From: Paenibacillus spongiae
Lineage (GTDB): Bacteria > Bacillota > Bacilli > Paenibacillales > Paenibacillaceae
Direction: 5' to 3'
DNA length: 64,000 nt
Assembly (NCBI RefSeq): GCF_024734895.1
Contig: NZ_CP091430.1
Span: forward strand, 3,242,501-3,306,500
The notes under the pieces were generated by a model. That model was not told the origin of the DNA and searched no databases. It saw only the letters and a list, made by a program, of their open reading frames with translations. The position numbers were made by a program, and so were the translations under genes. Positions 43,730-52,098 of this stretch are shown piece after piece; positions within the stretch are counted from its first letter, which is position 1, and each line of letters starts with the position of its first letter.

Positions 43730-44296
43730 AAAGTCAACTTCTGGCATTTGATAAGCTTCATCTTCATGAATACTCAATGTCATAAGGGCAGAAACGACCG
43801 TAAAATAAGCGGAAATCAGCTTCCGGGGATCTCCCTGTGCAAATTCGCCTACTTTCTGCCCTTCAATGAATAAGGGCTCTAAGATATCGACAACATAGGA
43901 GTCCATGGAGTACTGTGCAATAAGCTGTTTTGCTTCCTCAGGTACTCCGTCTGATGTACGTGCCTGGTGAATCAGCATAAAATAAAGCTGTCCCTCTTGA
44001 TCGAGCTGAGTCATTCCTCTTAATTTTTCAATAGGCGATCCGGGTAATTGGTAGACGCTCTTCATACCGTCTATTGATTCTTGAATAGCCTCCTGAATAA
44101 GTATAATGAAAAGCTCGTCTTTCGATTTAAAATAGTGGTATAGAAGACCTTGACTAATACCCGCTTCTGTGGCAATCATGCTCAACTTTGTCCCAATGAT
44201 GCCTCTCCGTGCAAAAATCTTAAGCGCCGCTGCCATAATCTGTTCTTTTCGTTCATCACGAATATGTTGCAGTTGTTCTTCGTTCATCGGTGACAA
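43700..44296 (-). CDS. TetR family transcriptional regulator
   Basis: Protein of 198 residues. The N-terminal HTH reads IMAAALKIFARRGIIGTKLS, ATEAGISQGLLYHYFKSKDELF; the rest is an all-helical ligand domain. TTG 44296 has AAGGAG 11 nt upstream; ATG 44287 is the alternative. AT-rich relative to neighbours. It lies 57 nt downstream of, and co-oriented with, the FAD monooxygenase gene and probably represses the promoter at 45897-45950, giving an autoregulated two-gene cassette. Confidence 0.88.
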   Translation of the reverse strand: MSPMNEEQLQHIRDERKEQIMAAALKIFARRGIIGTKLSMIATEAGISQGLLYHYFKSKDELFIILIQEAIQESIDGMKSVYQLPGSPIEKLRGMTQLDQEGQLYFMLIHQARTSDGVPEEAKQLIAQYSMDSYVVDILEPLFIEGQKVGEFAQGDPRKLISAYFTVVSALMTLSIHEDEAYQMPEVDFLLRIVTGRP

Positions 44297-44352
44297 TGTA
44301 CGTTTCGCTCCTTTTTAGTTGCTGCCTTTGTTTTATGGCTTAATTTTATGGC

Positions 44353-45840
44353 TTAACTTTCCGGTGGAAATGATACAAAGGATGCTCCAGAGAATGAAGG
44401 TAATTGATCCAAATATTCATCCAATGTCTGATCCCTTTTTTTAAAAAACTCATGAAACCATTGTTTGTCAGCGGTAGATGCATCAGCAAGAATAGAGCTT
44501 ACCATATGTTGATCGATCATTACCCGCGGGGAGAACAATAATGAATTTACACCCCAATACAATAAAAATTGCTCGAAATTTTGTTTCGTAGTTGCCTCTT
44601 GTAGAAATAAATTAAAGTATTTTTGGGCAAAATCAATCCCTTCCAAGGGTTGACCCCTATATTCAACGCCGGACCATTGTAAATCAGACACGCAATTCAA
44701 CCACCAGGCAGGCTCAATCGCATCCTGTAGTCTTTGAAGTACTTTTTGTTCAAAATGAGGGGTGGGATTTGCACGTTGCTCTATTAAACATTGCTCCAAC
44801 ATTTCCGCTTCTATCGCTGCCATGGTCATTCCCAGACCATAAATCGGATCAAAATTGCACAATGCGTCTCCCAAAACTAATAATCCGGAGGGCCATTTTT
44901 CCATTTGTTCGAAGTGCTGACGGCTCAATTCGGATATTCGATAACCTCGAGGGGAAGTGAGAGGCTCGAGTCCCTGTAAAACTTCTGCAATGAACGGGTC
45001 TGCAAGGTGAGCAACGGTTTGTTCAAACTCTTCAGCTTTCGTAGAAGGGTAGCGTCCACCCGCACCCCAAAGCAACATTTCTGCACGGTTATCTTCAACA
45101 ATGGAAAAGACCCCTGTGAATTCCTTCTTTACGGGATTCCCATCTACTCGAATAACATCCCATTTTTCCGCCAGATGGGAGGGGATCCGATAATGGCGAG
45201 TACTATATCCAAGAGAGACCTTTAAAATGTCAGGTCTGGGTATTGTATAACCTAATTCTTGAAGCCATATCACCAGCTTGGAAGAACGTCCGCTTGCATC
45301 CAATACCAGATCCCCTGCGAATGTTTTCTGCTGTCTTGATTGACCGCGATCCCGTACAGTGATCCCTGTGACAGCTGTCTGTTTCGAATTTGTTAATAAA
45401 CCAATTACGTCCTGTTTGAGAAGAAACCGAACATTTGGAATCTTTTTCACGCGTTCACGAAAAACCCATTCCAGTAAGGCTCTGCTAAACGTCGCTTCAT
45501 CCTCTGGGTTTGGCATCGCGTGGCTTCCATATGGATTGCTTAAATGAGCGATTTTGTTGAGTGACGAGGGTGCTCCACTTGCCAGTAAATCATTATTAAA
45601 TCCAGGAAAGAGGCGATTCATAATCATACTCCCGCGCGGTGTTAAACGATGTGGCTGAAAATCCTGAGGAGTACCGGAGCGATTCTCAGGTTTTTCAGGT
45701 AAATCATCTTTATCTACAATCAATACCTCTCCGTAGTACCCGGAAAGAACTTTAGCAGTCAGTAATCCGCCTATTCCTCCCCCAATAATAATAGCACGCT
45801 TTGAATTTCCTTCTGTAACTGCTAAATTCGTTTCTGTCAT
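44353..45840 (-). CDS. FAD-dependent monooxygenase/oxidoreductase
   Basis: Flavoprotein of 495 residues. N-terminal dinucleotide-binding motif AIIIGGGIGGLLTAKVLSGY and VDKDDLPE; middle LVLDASGRSSKLVIWL; second FAD motif LVLGDALCNFDPIYGLGMTM. The layout fits the PHBH-like/TetX/halogenase group that oxidises aromatic compounds, including some antibiotics. ATG 45840 is chosen (GGAGGGG 7 nt upstream); the frame extends to 45981 without a site. Lower GC than surrounding genes, arguing for transfer. Controlled by a TetR-type operator and followed by the TetR gene. Confidence 0.85.
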   Translation of the reverse strand: MTETNLAVTEGNSKRAIIIGGGIGGLLTAKVLSGYYGEVLIVDKDDLPEKPENRSGTPQDFQPHRLTPRGSMIMNRLFPGFNNDLLASGAPSSLNKIAHLSNPYGSHAMPNPEDEATFSRALLEWVFRERVKKIPNVRFLLKQDVIGLLTNSKQTAVTGITVRDRGQSRQQKTFAGDLVLDASGRSSKLVIWLQELGYTIPRPDILKVSLGYSTRHYRIPSHLAEKWDVIRVDGNPVKKEFTGVFSIVEDNRAEMLLWGAGGRYPSTKAEEFEQTVAHLADPFIAEVLQGLEPLTSPRGYRISELSRQHFEQMEKWPSGLLVLGDALCNFDPIYGLGMTMAAIEAEMLEQCLIEQRANPTPHFEQKVLQRLQDAIEPAWWLNCVSDLQWSGVEYRGQPLEGIDFAQKYFNLFLQEATTKQNFEQFLLYWGVNSLLFSPRVMIDQHMVSSILADASTADKQWFHEFFKKRDQTLDEYLDQLPSFSGASFVSFPPES

Positions 45841-45896
45841 GAAAATTCCCCTCCAATAATGAAAATGAATTCTCGCTATCGCTATTTTATTGATTG

Positions 45897-45950
45897 TTGA
45901 TCGGTTGAACCGTTCAATGAAAGAATAAACCAATTTATGTAAGCTGTCAA
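45897..45950 (-). promoter_or_regulatory. promoter plus TetR-type operator for the monooxygenase cassette
   Basis: On the minus strand: TTGACA (45950-45945), 17-bp spacer, TATTCT (45927-45922), then a 21-bp palindrome at 45917-45897 with core CGGTT-G-AACCG and outer TTGA/TCAA, one mismatched pair. The operator overlaps the expected start site, fitting direct repression by the TetR protein. Confidence 0.75.
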
Positions 45951-45971
45951 CACAATTAACTGAAGAATGCA

Positions 45972-46743
45972 TTGACCACATTCATGTCACCAAAAACGCC
46001 GCGATTTACGCGATTTGTTATGGGGTCACGGTTGGTACAATATGTCTTGGTGGAGTTTACTGCAGAAGATGAAGAGAGCTCGCTGCCGTTGACGGTCGAT
46101 CCTCCTATGTTAGTCAGTACGGAGGAGGCCAATCAGCTCATTACGGGCTACGCAACGAATGCTGCCGGATTGAGAGGCTACGGATCGGTTTCCATCTCGC
46201 TGGATAAGACAGTCCCACGACTACAGCCGCGGTAACGCCATTGACACAGTGCCAAGGCGGTTGGCATAACGAAGCCGTTCGGATCACGCTTGTTTCATCC
46301 GACAATTTGTCAGGTGTGGCGTTAACGGAATACAGCGCATGGACGGCGGTACGACCTGGCTGCCATATGCAGGTACCGTATCGTTGGATACGGATGGCCG
46401 TTATAACATGCTCTACTGTTAAACGGACAAGGCCGGGAATGTGGAGCAGGCACGAACGTCCGTCATACAGCTGGATCGGACAGCGCCGATCATACAGGTT
46501 TCAAGCGATGCAGCCGCAATGCTGCTCCGTGATGCAGTTGCCATACGCGATGCCTTAACTGCGCTGGTCAATCAATATACCCTCTATCAATTTAAGCAGG
46601 CATCGTTATCCAGAGATCTGCTGCGAGATATTCAGAAAGGCAATCTGAATAGTTTTGCCCGAACCGTAAATAAGCAAAGCGGCAAGAAGATCACCGCCGC
46701 AGCTGCGAAATCATTGCTGGCAGGGTTGGAGCACCTTCTCTAG
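45972..46743 (+). pseudogene. 3' remnant of a surface protein gene (OmpL47-like repeats and FIMAH-like end)
   Basis: Three reading frames must be joined. The first has EFTAEDEESSLPLTVDPP and YATNAAGLRGYGSVSISLDK; the second (from about 46210) TTTAAVTPLTQ and HNEAVRITLVSSDNLSGVAL; the third (from about 46338) MDGGTTWLPYAGTVSLDTDG, an in-frame stop at 46421, then TDKAGNVEQARTSVIQLDRT. The repeats match Ig-like OmpL47 domains; the last ~65 residues (ALTALVNQYTLYQFKQASLS) resemble a FIMAH domain. Two frameshifts and a nonsense codon make this a dead gene. Likely the other half of the remnant at 43577. Confidence 0.75.
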
Positions 46744-46795
46744 CGGTCATAGTGTCCTGGTTATGCTATTGCCGCTATAAATTGAGATGTATTGA

Positions 46796-46826
46796 GCCGC
46801 GGAAATTTCGGTTTCCGCGGCCTTTT
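46796..46826 (+). terminator. intrinsic terminator
   Basis: Perfect 10-bp stem GCCGCGGAAA / TTTCCGCGGC, 6-nt loop, CTTTT tail, after the surface-protein remnant. Confidence 0.85.
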
Positions 46827-46952
46827 ACGATATTAGCTTGTCATTTGGTATACACAAATTACGGCTTGTATTACGATATAAATCGAAGGGGAGCGACAAG
46901 TTTCTGTACATGTCCCTATCATTCATATTTACGGAAAGGATACGTGCTTTTC

Positions 46953-48131
46953 ATGGTGAAATTGAAACGCGCGGCGGTTGGTCTGATTGCGGCAACCATG
47001 CTTGCGGGAGGGACAGCTTCGGCACAGTCGTCGATACCGGACAGTACAATAGAACGGGAGTGGAAGGGGTTACGGGTTCAGCCGTCAGACCTCGATGATC
47101 ATTGGGCGGAGCAATTGTTTCAATGGGCAATAAGAACGAACATCATCAATGGCTACCCGGATGGAACCTTTAAGCCGGATAAATCGATCTCGGAGGCCGA
47201 ATTTCTGAAAGTCATGTACCGCGCTTTCGGTATTGCTCTACCTAGCAGTGTTCAATATAACTGGACCGAAGGCGCGTATCGATTAGCTGCATCTTGGAAT
47301 CATCCGGTGCTTGGATCCGCTGAGCCTGAGCTTCGGCTTGCGCCAATCAACCGCGGAAGAGCAGCAGAAATTATTGCTGCCGCGCAGGGTTTTCATTATG
47401 AAGGCCGAGATGCTATTGTTTATGTGGTTGGCAATGGGCTTGCGAATCGCATCACCTTAGCGACGGAGAAGGGTTTCGATGCGGATGGCACCTTGTCACG
47501 GGCAGAGGCGATTCAATGGATACGCCGTCTGATCTTGAAGGGCATGGTGGATGTCAAACCTCGTCCGAAAGCGCTCTCTGACCACAGCTTGCTGCCGGAA
47601 CTTCCGGTTGAAGAAGCGGTTAGAATGCCTGATTTCAGCACTGAACCGATTACGAAGGAAGATTTGAACCTTTTTGAGGGGAATTCAAAATCTTTATTGA
47701 AGCTAGGTGATTCCAGGGAATCGATCGGAAGCCTGTATGGCACATCCGCCGGGCTGGATGTTTTCGATAGTGAGACATACCCTTCCTTCTCCATTCATTT
47801 CAATGAAAATGGTAAGCTCGATTCGTGGAAAATCGATTTGGATATTCATGAGGGTGACGGGCTTCAAACGAAAAAAGGCATAGTCCTTGGTCAAAGCACA
47901 CTCTTCGACGTTCTGAAGAAATATGGAACCGCAGGCTATGACGGCGACGGAGTGGCGAACTATTATTATGAGGTGATGCAAGACGGGACGATTCGATCCT
48001 TGACCTCTTTTTATCAATTGAACAAAGCCGACAACGTGTATGTGATCTCGTTCCTATTTGATAAACAAACGCTTACCGTCAACTATATCAATGTTTCTTG
48101 GTATCCTTTCGCGCGAGGCGATTTCTTCTGA
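46953..48131 (+). CDS. S-layer homology (SLH) domain surface protein
   Basis: Exported protein of 392 residues. Residues 1-25 are a signal peptide (LKRAAVGLIAATMLAGGTAS). An SLH motif follows: DDHWAEQLFQWAIRTNIING, then YPDGTFKPDKSISEAEFLKV; two weaker SLH-like units at about 110-150 and 165-195 (AEAIQWIRRLILKGMVDVKP). SLH domains bind secondary cell-wall polymers. The C-terminal ~190 residues (about 210-392) are not recognised; DSRESIGSLYG and LGQSTLFDVLKKYG are repeated in pattern, suggesting a duplicated module. ATG 46953 is used, with GGAAAGGA 12 nt upstream; GTG 46944 is possible. Confidence 0.83.
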   Translation: MVKLKRAAVGLIAATMLAGGTASAQSSIPDSTIEREWKGLRVQPSDLDDHWAEQLFQWAIRTNIINGYPDGTFKPDKSISEAEFLKVMYRAFGIALPSSVQYNWTEGAYRLAASWNHPVLGSAEPELRLAPINRGRAAEIIAAAQGFHYEGRDAIVYVVGNGLANRITLATEKGFDADGTLSRAEAIQWIRRLILKGMVDVKPRPKALSDHSLLPELPVEEAVRMPDFSTEPITKEDLNLFEGNSKSLLKLGDSRESIGSLYGTSAGLDVFDSETYPSFSIHFNENGKLDSWKIDLDIHEGDGLQTKKGIVLGQSTLFDVLKKYGTAGYDGDGVANYYYEVMQDGTIRSLTSFYQLNKADNVYVISFLFDKQTLTVNYINVSWYPFARGDFF

Positions 48132-48182
48132 AGGAATGCGCTGCCGGTCGATGGTTGAAAGGTCATAGGGGTGTGAACAAGA

Positions 48183-48641
48183 ATGATTAGGGAAGCAGTG
48201 AAGGACGATTCTATTATACTAAATGGATTCTACCGATCGTTAGCTCCGGCGAGCAGGAACATCAACGTTCTGCCGGAGAGGATCGAGCAGATCAGGCAGG
48301 ATCCCAACAATTTCTTATTCGTCTACGAAGATAACGGAGATCTGCTGGGAACTATATTTCTTACATTGTGTATGGATCCGGCGTACGAATTCAGACCCTA
48401 TGGAATGGTAGAATACATATTCGTAATTGAGGAAGCTCGCGGTAAAGGAATCGGCCGTTCATTGCTGGCGCACGTGGAGGATTTATGTGTATCCAGGCAT
48501 TGTACCCGAATTTGCTTGATGAGCGGCACTCAAAGAGAAGAGGCGCACCGCTTCTTTCAGCGCGCAGGCTATAACGGCACCGTTAGTAAGGCGTTCAAGA
48601 AATATATAAGGGTTGTACCGGTGGACTGGACGAACAGTTAG
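48183..48641 (+). CDS. GNAT family N-acetyltransferase
   Basis: Protein of 152 residues. Acetyl-CoA loop EEARGKGIGRSLLAHVEDL preceded by the strand MVEYIFVI; end phrase THRFFQR-like (EEAHRFFQRAGYNG). AGGGGTG lies about 8 nt before ATG 48183. Stand-alone; substrate unknown. Confidence 0.87.
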   Translation: MIREAVKDDSIILNGFYRSLAPASRNINVLPERIEQIRQDPNNFLFVYEDNGDLLGTIFLTLCMDPAYEFRPYGMVEYIFVIEEARGKGIGRSLLAHVEDLCVSRHCTRICLMSGTQREEAHRFFQRAGYNGTVSKAFKKYIRVVPVDWTNS

Positions 48642-48657
48642 CATAGGAGGGAGCGGT

Positions 48658-48852
48658 ATGGGATGGCCGGCCGAAAGAGTAAGATTTGGTCGCGGAGGCA
48701 ATGCCCCAGAATACGGTCTGAAGGGACTTGAGTCGGCCGCACAACGCATCCCTCCGCCGCCTTCATGCGCTGGTTCAGCTGTTATAATATTGAATTGTGG
48801 AAGTTATGGTGACGGATTGGCCGTGAAGCGGATCGCTTTGACGTCAGTGTAG
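48658..48852 (+). CDS. small hypothetical protein (64 residues)
   Basis: ATG 48658 has AGGAGGG 6 nt upstream. The product begins MGWPAERVRFGRGGNAPEYG and ends GDGLAVKRIALTSV, with PPPP in the middle. No domain is recognised. It could be a real small gene after the GNAT gene or a decayed fragment. Confidence 0.35.
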   Translation: MGWPAERVRFGRGGNAPEYGLKGLESAAQRIPPPPSCAGSAVIILNCGSYGDGLAVKRIALTSV

Positions 48853-49112
48853 GCAGTTTGTATGCGTGCACTTGTTATTTTATTAGCAAGTACTAGGAGA
48901 CTACTAGATAGGCTTTGCTGTAAGTCCCTAAAAAGGCGTTACAGCCCGAGCACTGGCGGTTGATCTAGCTGTAAGACCCAAAAAAGGCGTTACAGCGCCG
49001 GAAAAGTCCACGCACATGATCTGATTGCTGCTGCTTCGCCTTCTATACGAGTTTAACTAAGCTCGTAATCTTACAAGACATGCAGAAGAAACCAATTTAT
49101 GGAGATGATGGC
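48853..49112. other. intergenic region with palindromic repeats
   Basis: Besides the two 29-nt repeats listed next, nothing else is visible. There is no clear promoter for the ceramidase-like gene at 49113. Confidence 0.5.
48917..48996. repeat. two 29-nt palindromic repeats
   Basis: Copies at 48917-48945 and 48968-48996 start GCTGTAAG and end GGCGTTACAGC, differing at three positions; the GCTGTAA/TTACAGC ends pair to form stems. Copy-to-copy distance is 51 nt, close to the ~50-nt spacing of the repeats at 15.9-16.2 kb. Confidence 0.8.
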
Positions 49113-50492
49113 ATGCTGAAAGCAGGAGCCGCCCGCGCGGTTATTAATCCCCCGTTAACGATGGCGCAAGGAGGCTGGGGGGCGCAAACGCATATAACGC
49201 CTACTCATATTGAATCGGATTTCTGGTGTACGGCTCTCGTTCTCGGGGACGGTCAAACAGCTGCAGTCGTATTGGACCTCGATCTTTGTCTTCTATCGAA
49301 CCTGCAAGCGGATCAGATTCGAACTGCCATCGCGGCAGCACTCCGCATCGACAAGCTGCAGGTCCGCGTCTCCACCACGCATACCCATGCGGGGCCCGTT
49401 GTCGGCGACGCCTCGCATGCACCCAATCGCGATCTCGTCGAGCTGTACGTCCGCTATCTGATCGAGCAGTCCGTCAGCGCTGCCGTGGAAGCTGCCAATC
49501 GGCAAGTAACCGTCTCGGTACATGCGGAATACGGCGCCTGCTCCATAGGCAAGAACAGGAGACAGACGCTGGATAGCGGCAGAATCATTACCGGATTCAA
49601 TGAATCCGGAGAGACGGATCCCACCGTGTCTATCGTGCGATTCGACGATGAGGAGGGCAAGCTTGTGGCAAGTATCGTCCATTATGCGGCTCACCCGACG
49701 ACACTCGGTTATACGAACCAAGCAGCAAGCCCCGATTATCCCGGCGTAACCAAACGTTTCGTCGAACAAACTGTGGGCGGGATTTGTCTCTTCCTGCAGG
49801 GGGCAACGGGCGACATCGGTCCGGGTCCAGGCGGCTTCCTCGATCGAATGGATGTCGTTCAAGACATGGGCACCATGCTGGGCTGTGCAGCATCGCAAGC
49901 GCTGCTTGAAGCGAGAAACAAACAGTTCCGCTACAGCTTCTCCGAGGTTGTCGAGTCTGGAGCGAGCCTGGGGATATGGTCACGTACACGCAAGCCGCAG
50001 GACCCGGTTGCTTTTCAAGTCTTATCGCACAAGCTCTCACTGCCCGTAGGTGATCTTAAGCCGACAAATGAATTGGAGAAAATCAATACAGAGCTCGTCG
50101 ACAAACTGACCGCTCTAAGAGACGGTAACGCTCCAGCAGAACAAATAAGCGAAGCAAATTTCCAACTGAAGCGTAATAATATGGCGCTCCGGTATTCAAG
50201 GAATTTTTATGGCAAACCGTTCGCGGAGATCGAAGCCCATTTCATTCGAGTCGGCGATACCGTGTTGATCGGGGTACCGTTAGAACCGTTTACTGCAACA
50301 GGAAAGCGAATTCGAGCGCACTCCCCATTCCCATACACATTGTTCAGCGGATATTCCAATGGGGCCAACGGTTATCTTGCGACGGCCGAAGCCTTCGCTG
50401 AGGGTGGCTATGAAGTTCTTCAAACGGCATTCGCCCCCGAGGCGGCTGATCTGCTTGCGGATCAAATTCTGCAAGTCTTAGACAGCTTGTAA
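49113..50492 (+). CDS. neutral/alkaline ceramidase-like hydrolase
   Basis: Protein of 459 residues, no signal peptide. It starts LKAGAARAVINPPLTMAQGG, has the metal motif VSTTHTHAGPVVGD, the second metal region VHYAAHPTTLGYTN and LQGATGDIGPG (GDIGP), all as in the neutral ceramidase N-terminal domain, but lacks the C-terminal Ig-like domain and secretion signal. ATG 49113 is used (GGAG 8 nt upstream) rather than ATG 49080, which has none. Its substrate need not be ceramide. Paralogue of the gene at 23422. Confidence 0.76.
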   Translation: MLKAGAARAVINPPLTMAQGGWGAQTHITPTHIESDFWCTALVLGDGQTAAVVLDLDLCLLSNLQADQIRTAIAAALRIDKLQVRVSTTHTHAGPVVGDASHAPNRDLVELYVRYLIEQSVSAAVEAANRQVTVSVHAEYGACSIGKNRRQTLDSGRIITGFNESGETDPTVSIVRFDDEEGKLVASIVHYAAHPTTLGYTNQAASPDYPGVTKRFVEQTVGGICLFLQGATGDIGPGPGGFLDRMDVVQDMGTMLGCAASQALLEARNKQFRYSFSEVVESGASLGIWSRTRKPQDPVAFQVLSHKLSLPVGDLKPTNELEKINTELVDKLTALRDGNAPAEQISEANFQLKRNNMALRYSRNFYGKPFAEIEAHFIRVGDTVLIGVPLEPFTATGKRIRAHSPFPYTLFSGYSNGANGYLATAEAFAEGGYEVLQTAFAPEAADLLADQILQVLDSL

Positions 50493-50605
50493 GAAACATA
50501 AGCCCCTCTCTCAGGAAGGGCGCTTGTGGTCGATCAATCGCCATCTTGCAGCGAAACGCCTTGCGCTGGGAGCTCCGCACGGTACGAAAAATATCTGTCC
50601 TACAG

Positions 50606-50628
50606 CCGCGATTTTCGCGGTTTTTTTT
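50606..50628 (+). terminator. intrinsic terminator
   Basis: Stem CCGCGA / TCGCGG with a 3-nt loop and eight T, after the ceramidase-like gene. Confidence 0.85.
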
Positions 50629-50723
50629 ACTTATGATCCGTGATCGAAACATATCCAGTAAATGATGGAACATTATCCTCTCAGGCAACGTTAGAGATTA
50701 CAAATGCACGCGAGGTGATTGGG

Positions 50724-51305
50724 ATGAAGGCTTCCATTTTATTAGGGTTCATGTCCATATTGATCTTCATAACAGGCTGCGGTTCCAAAGAAAAACAGGA
50801 GTCAGAGGATCCCGGAACAGTTAAGGTTGACATTCTAAATAAGCAAAATGCGGTGACGGCCGATGGCGATTTTATTTATCGTCTTGTCACGGAGAAGGCA
50901 GAATACAGCTTAGGCGAAACCGTCAAGATCTATGCAGAGTTAGAATATATCGGGGAGCAGGATTCGATCACGATTTATCATGCCGCATCGCCGTTCTCCT
51001 TTCCAATTGAAGAGAGAACGCGTGGTTACAGCATAGGCTATAATATGAATACGCCTTTGTTGAACACAACGCTCAAGAGAGGCGAGCCGCTTCGAGAAGA
51101 ATATAAGAACAGCGGGGGCTTTGGAGAAACCGACGAACGGGCTTATATCGATTTTATAAAAAGTCTTTGGGCGGACGGGTTTCCCGCAGGTTATTATGTC
51201 GTAGACGGGTTTGCTGATTTCTATGTGGAATCGAAAGTTGACGGCGAGGACAAGGAAGAGGATTATACGATTAAATCACAGATTGATTTTACGGTGACGG
51301 AATAG
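50724..51305 (+). CDS. lipoprotein of unknown function
   Basis: Protein of 193 residues. The N-terminus MKASILLGFMSILIFITGCG is a lipoprotein signal peptide with lipobox ITGC, so the mature protein is lipid-anchored outside the membrane. The remainder looks beta-rich (VTADGDFIYRLVTEKAEYSL, KIYAELEYIGEQDSITIYH) like a single Ig-like or BsuPI-type domain. ATG 50724 follows GAGGTGAT. No family assigned; pairs with the small exported gene 45 nt downstream. Confidence 0.72.
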   Translation: MKASILLGFMSILIFITGCGSKEKQESEDPGTVKVDILNKQNAVTADGDFIYRLVTEKAEYSLGETVKIYAELEYIGEQDSITIYHAASPFSFPIEERTRGYSIGYNMNTPLLNTTLKRGEPLREEYKNSGGFGETDERAYIDFIKSLWADGFPAGYYVVDGFADFYVESKVDGEDKEEDYTIKSQIDFTVTE

Positions 51306-51350
51306 CGCCAACGGCGGCTCGTCGTCACCTCCAATGATAAAGGAGCAGTT

Positions 51351-51839
51351 ATGATGAAGTTGAATCGTCTACTCATGTTTACGATTATTACGATGCTCCT
51401 TACCACGACTTGTAATAGCGGTAAGGGCTTCGGCCTGTCCCAAATCGAACACGCATTAGCTGCGGTACCTAATTACGAGAAGACCTCCCATTATGAAGTC
51501 AAGGATGAAGGGATATTGGCATTTAACATGATGCAGGACGGCTTGATCTCCATTCATTATCTTGAACAGACCAAAGGCAATTGGAAAGTTATTGATGGCG
51601 TCGGCTCGTTAAGTCCCGATGAATACTCGTACATTATTACTGGAAAGACGAGTATGCCTTTCAGCATGACGGTCATAACGACATCTAATCCAGAGGTGGA
51701 TCGTATTCAAATCCTGGAAGAAGAAGCGAAGCACATACAAGTTGAGGGCATTGACCTATGGATCGCTTATATCGGGCAGAATGTCAATGCGAATGACATT
51801 AAAGTCTATAACAAAACCAATACAGTCATAACTCCGTGA
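51351..51839 (+). CDS. small exported protein, probable lipoprotein
   Basis: Protein of 162 residues. Hydrophobic N-terminus MMKLNRLLMFTIITMLLTTT followed by Cys, resembling a lipobox but with TTTC instead of the usual [A/G]-C, so lipidation is uncertain. Rest unrecognised (HYEVKDEGILAFNMMQDGLI). AAGGAG is 5 nt before ATG 51351 and 8 nt before ATG 51354. Same direction as the preceding lipoprotein. Confidence 0.6.
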   Translation: MMKLNRLLMFTIITMLLTTTCNSGKGFGLSQIEHALAAVPNYEKTSHYEVKDEGILAFNMMQDGLISIHYLEQTKGNWKVIDGVGSLSPDEYSYIITGKTSMPFSMTVITTSNPEVDRIQILEEEAKHIQVEGIDLWIAYIGQNVNANDIKVYNKTNTVITP

Positions 51840-51890
51840 TTGGGCGTTCTGGGACGATATTTTCACTTAAAAAGCTGCTTACATCCAAAT

Positions 51891-51922
51891 GAAGGCGACT
51901 GATGAAAGCATCGGTCGTCTTC
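51891..51922 (+). terminator. intrinsic terminator
   Basis: 14-bp stem (GAAGGCGACTGATG and complement, two G-U pairs), AAAG loop, short T-rich tail. Confidence 0.65.
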
Positions 51923-52020
51923 TTGCCTGTGGCTCGTACCACATGTAGGGGATCGGGTGCGAAAAATTGCAAGTAAGTGCTGATGGATTCTTGGCATTTC
52001 TTTGTCCTTCAAATGGAGGA

Positions 52021-52076
52021 TTGACAACTTTTGGATGTTCCATTATTCTCTAATTGTATTTATCGATAATACAATT
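52021..52076 (+). promoter_or_regulatory. promoter and palindromic operator for the second PhyH gene
   Basis: TTGACA 52021-52026, 17-bp spacer, TATTCT 52044-52049. Immediately after, AATTGTATT (52052-52060) and AATACAATT (52068-52076) form a perfect inverted repeat around TATCGAT. The TTGTAT...ATACAA half-sites resemble operators of GntR-family regulators of the AraR type; such a regulator lies at 54385. Confidence 0.72.
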
Positions 52077-52098
52077 TATACATGAGGAGTGATCGAAG

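Noticed and set aside
43543..43785. 80-codon open frame reading through the surface-protein remnant
   Set aside because: Wrong frame: the adjacent frame from GTG 43577 has a binding site and a signal peptide, whereas this one is composition noise.
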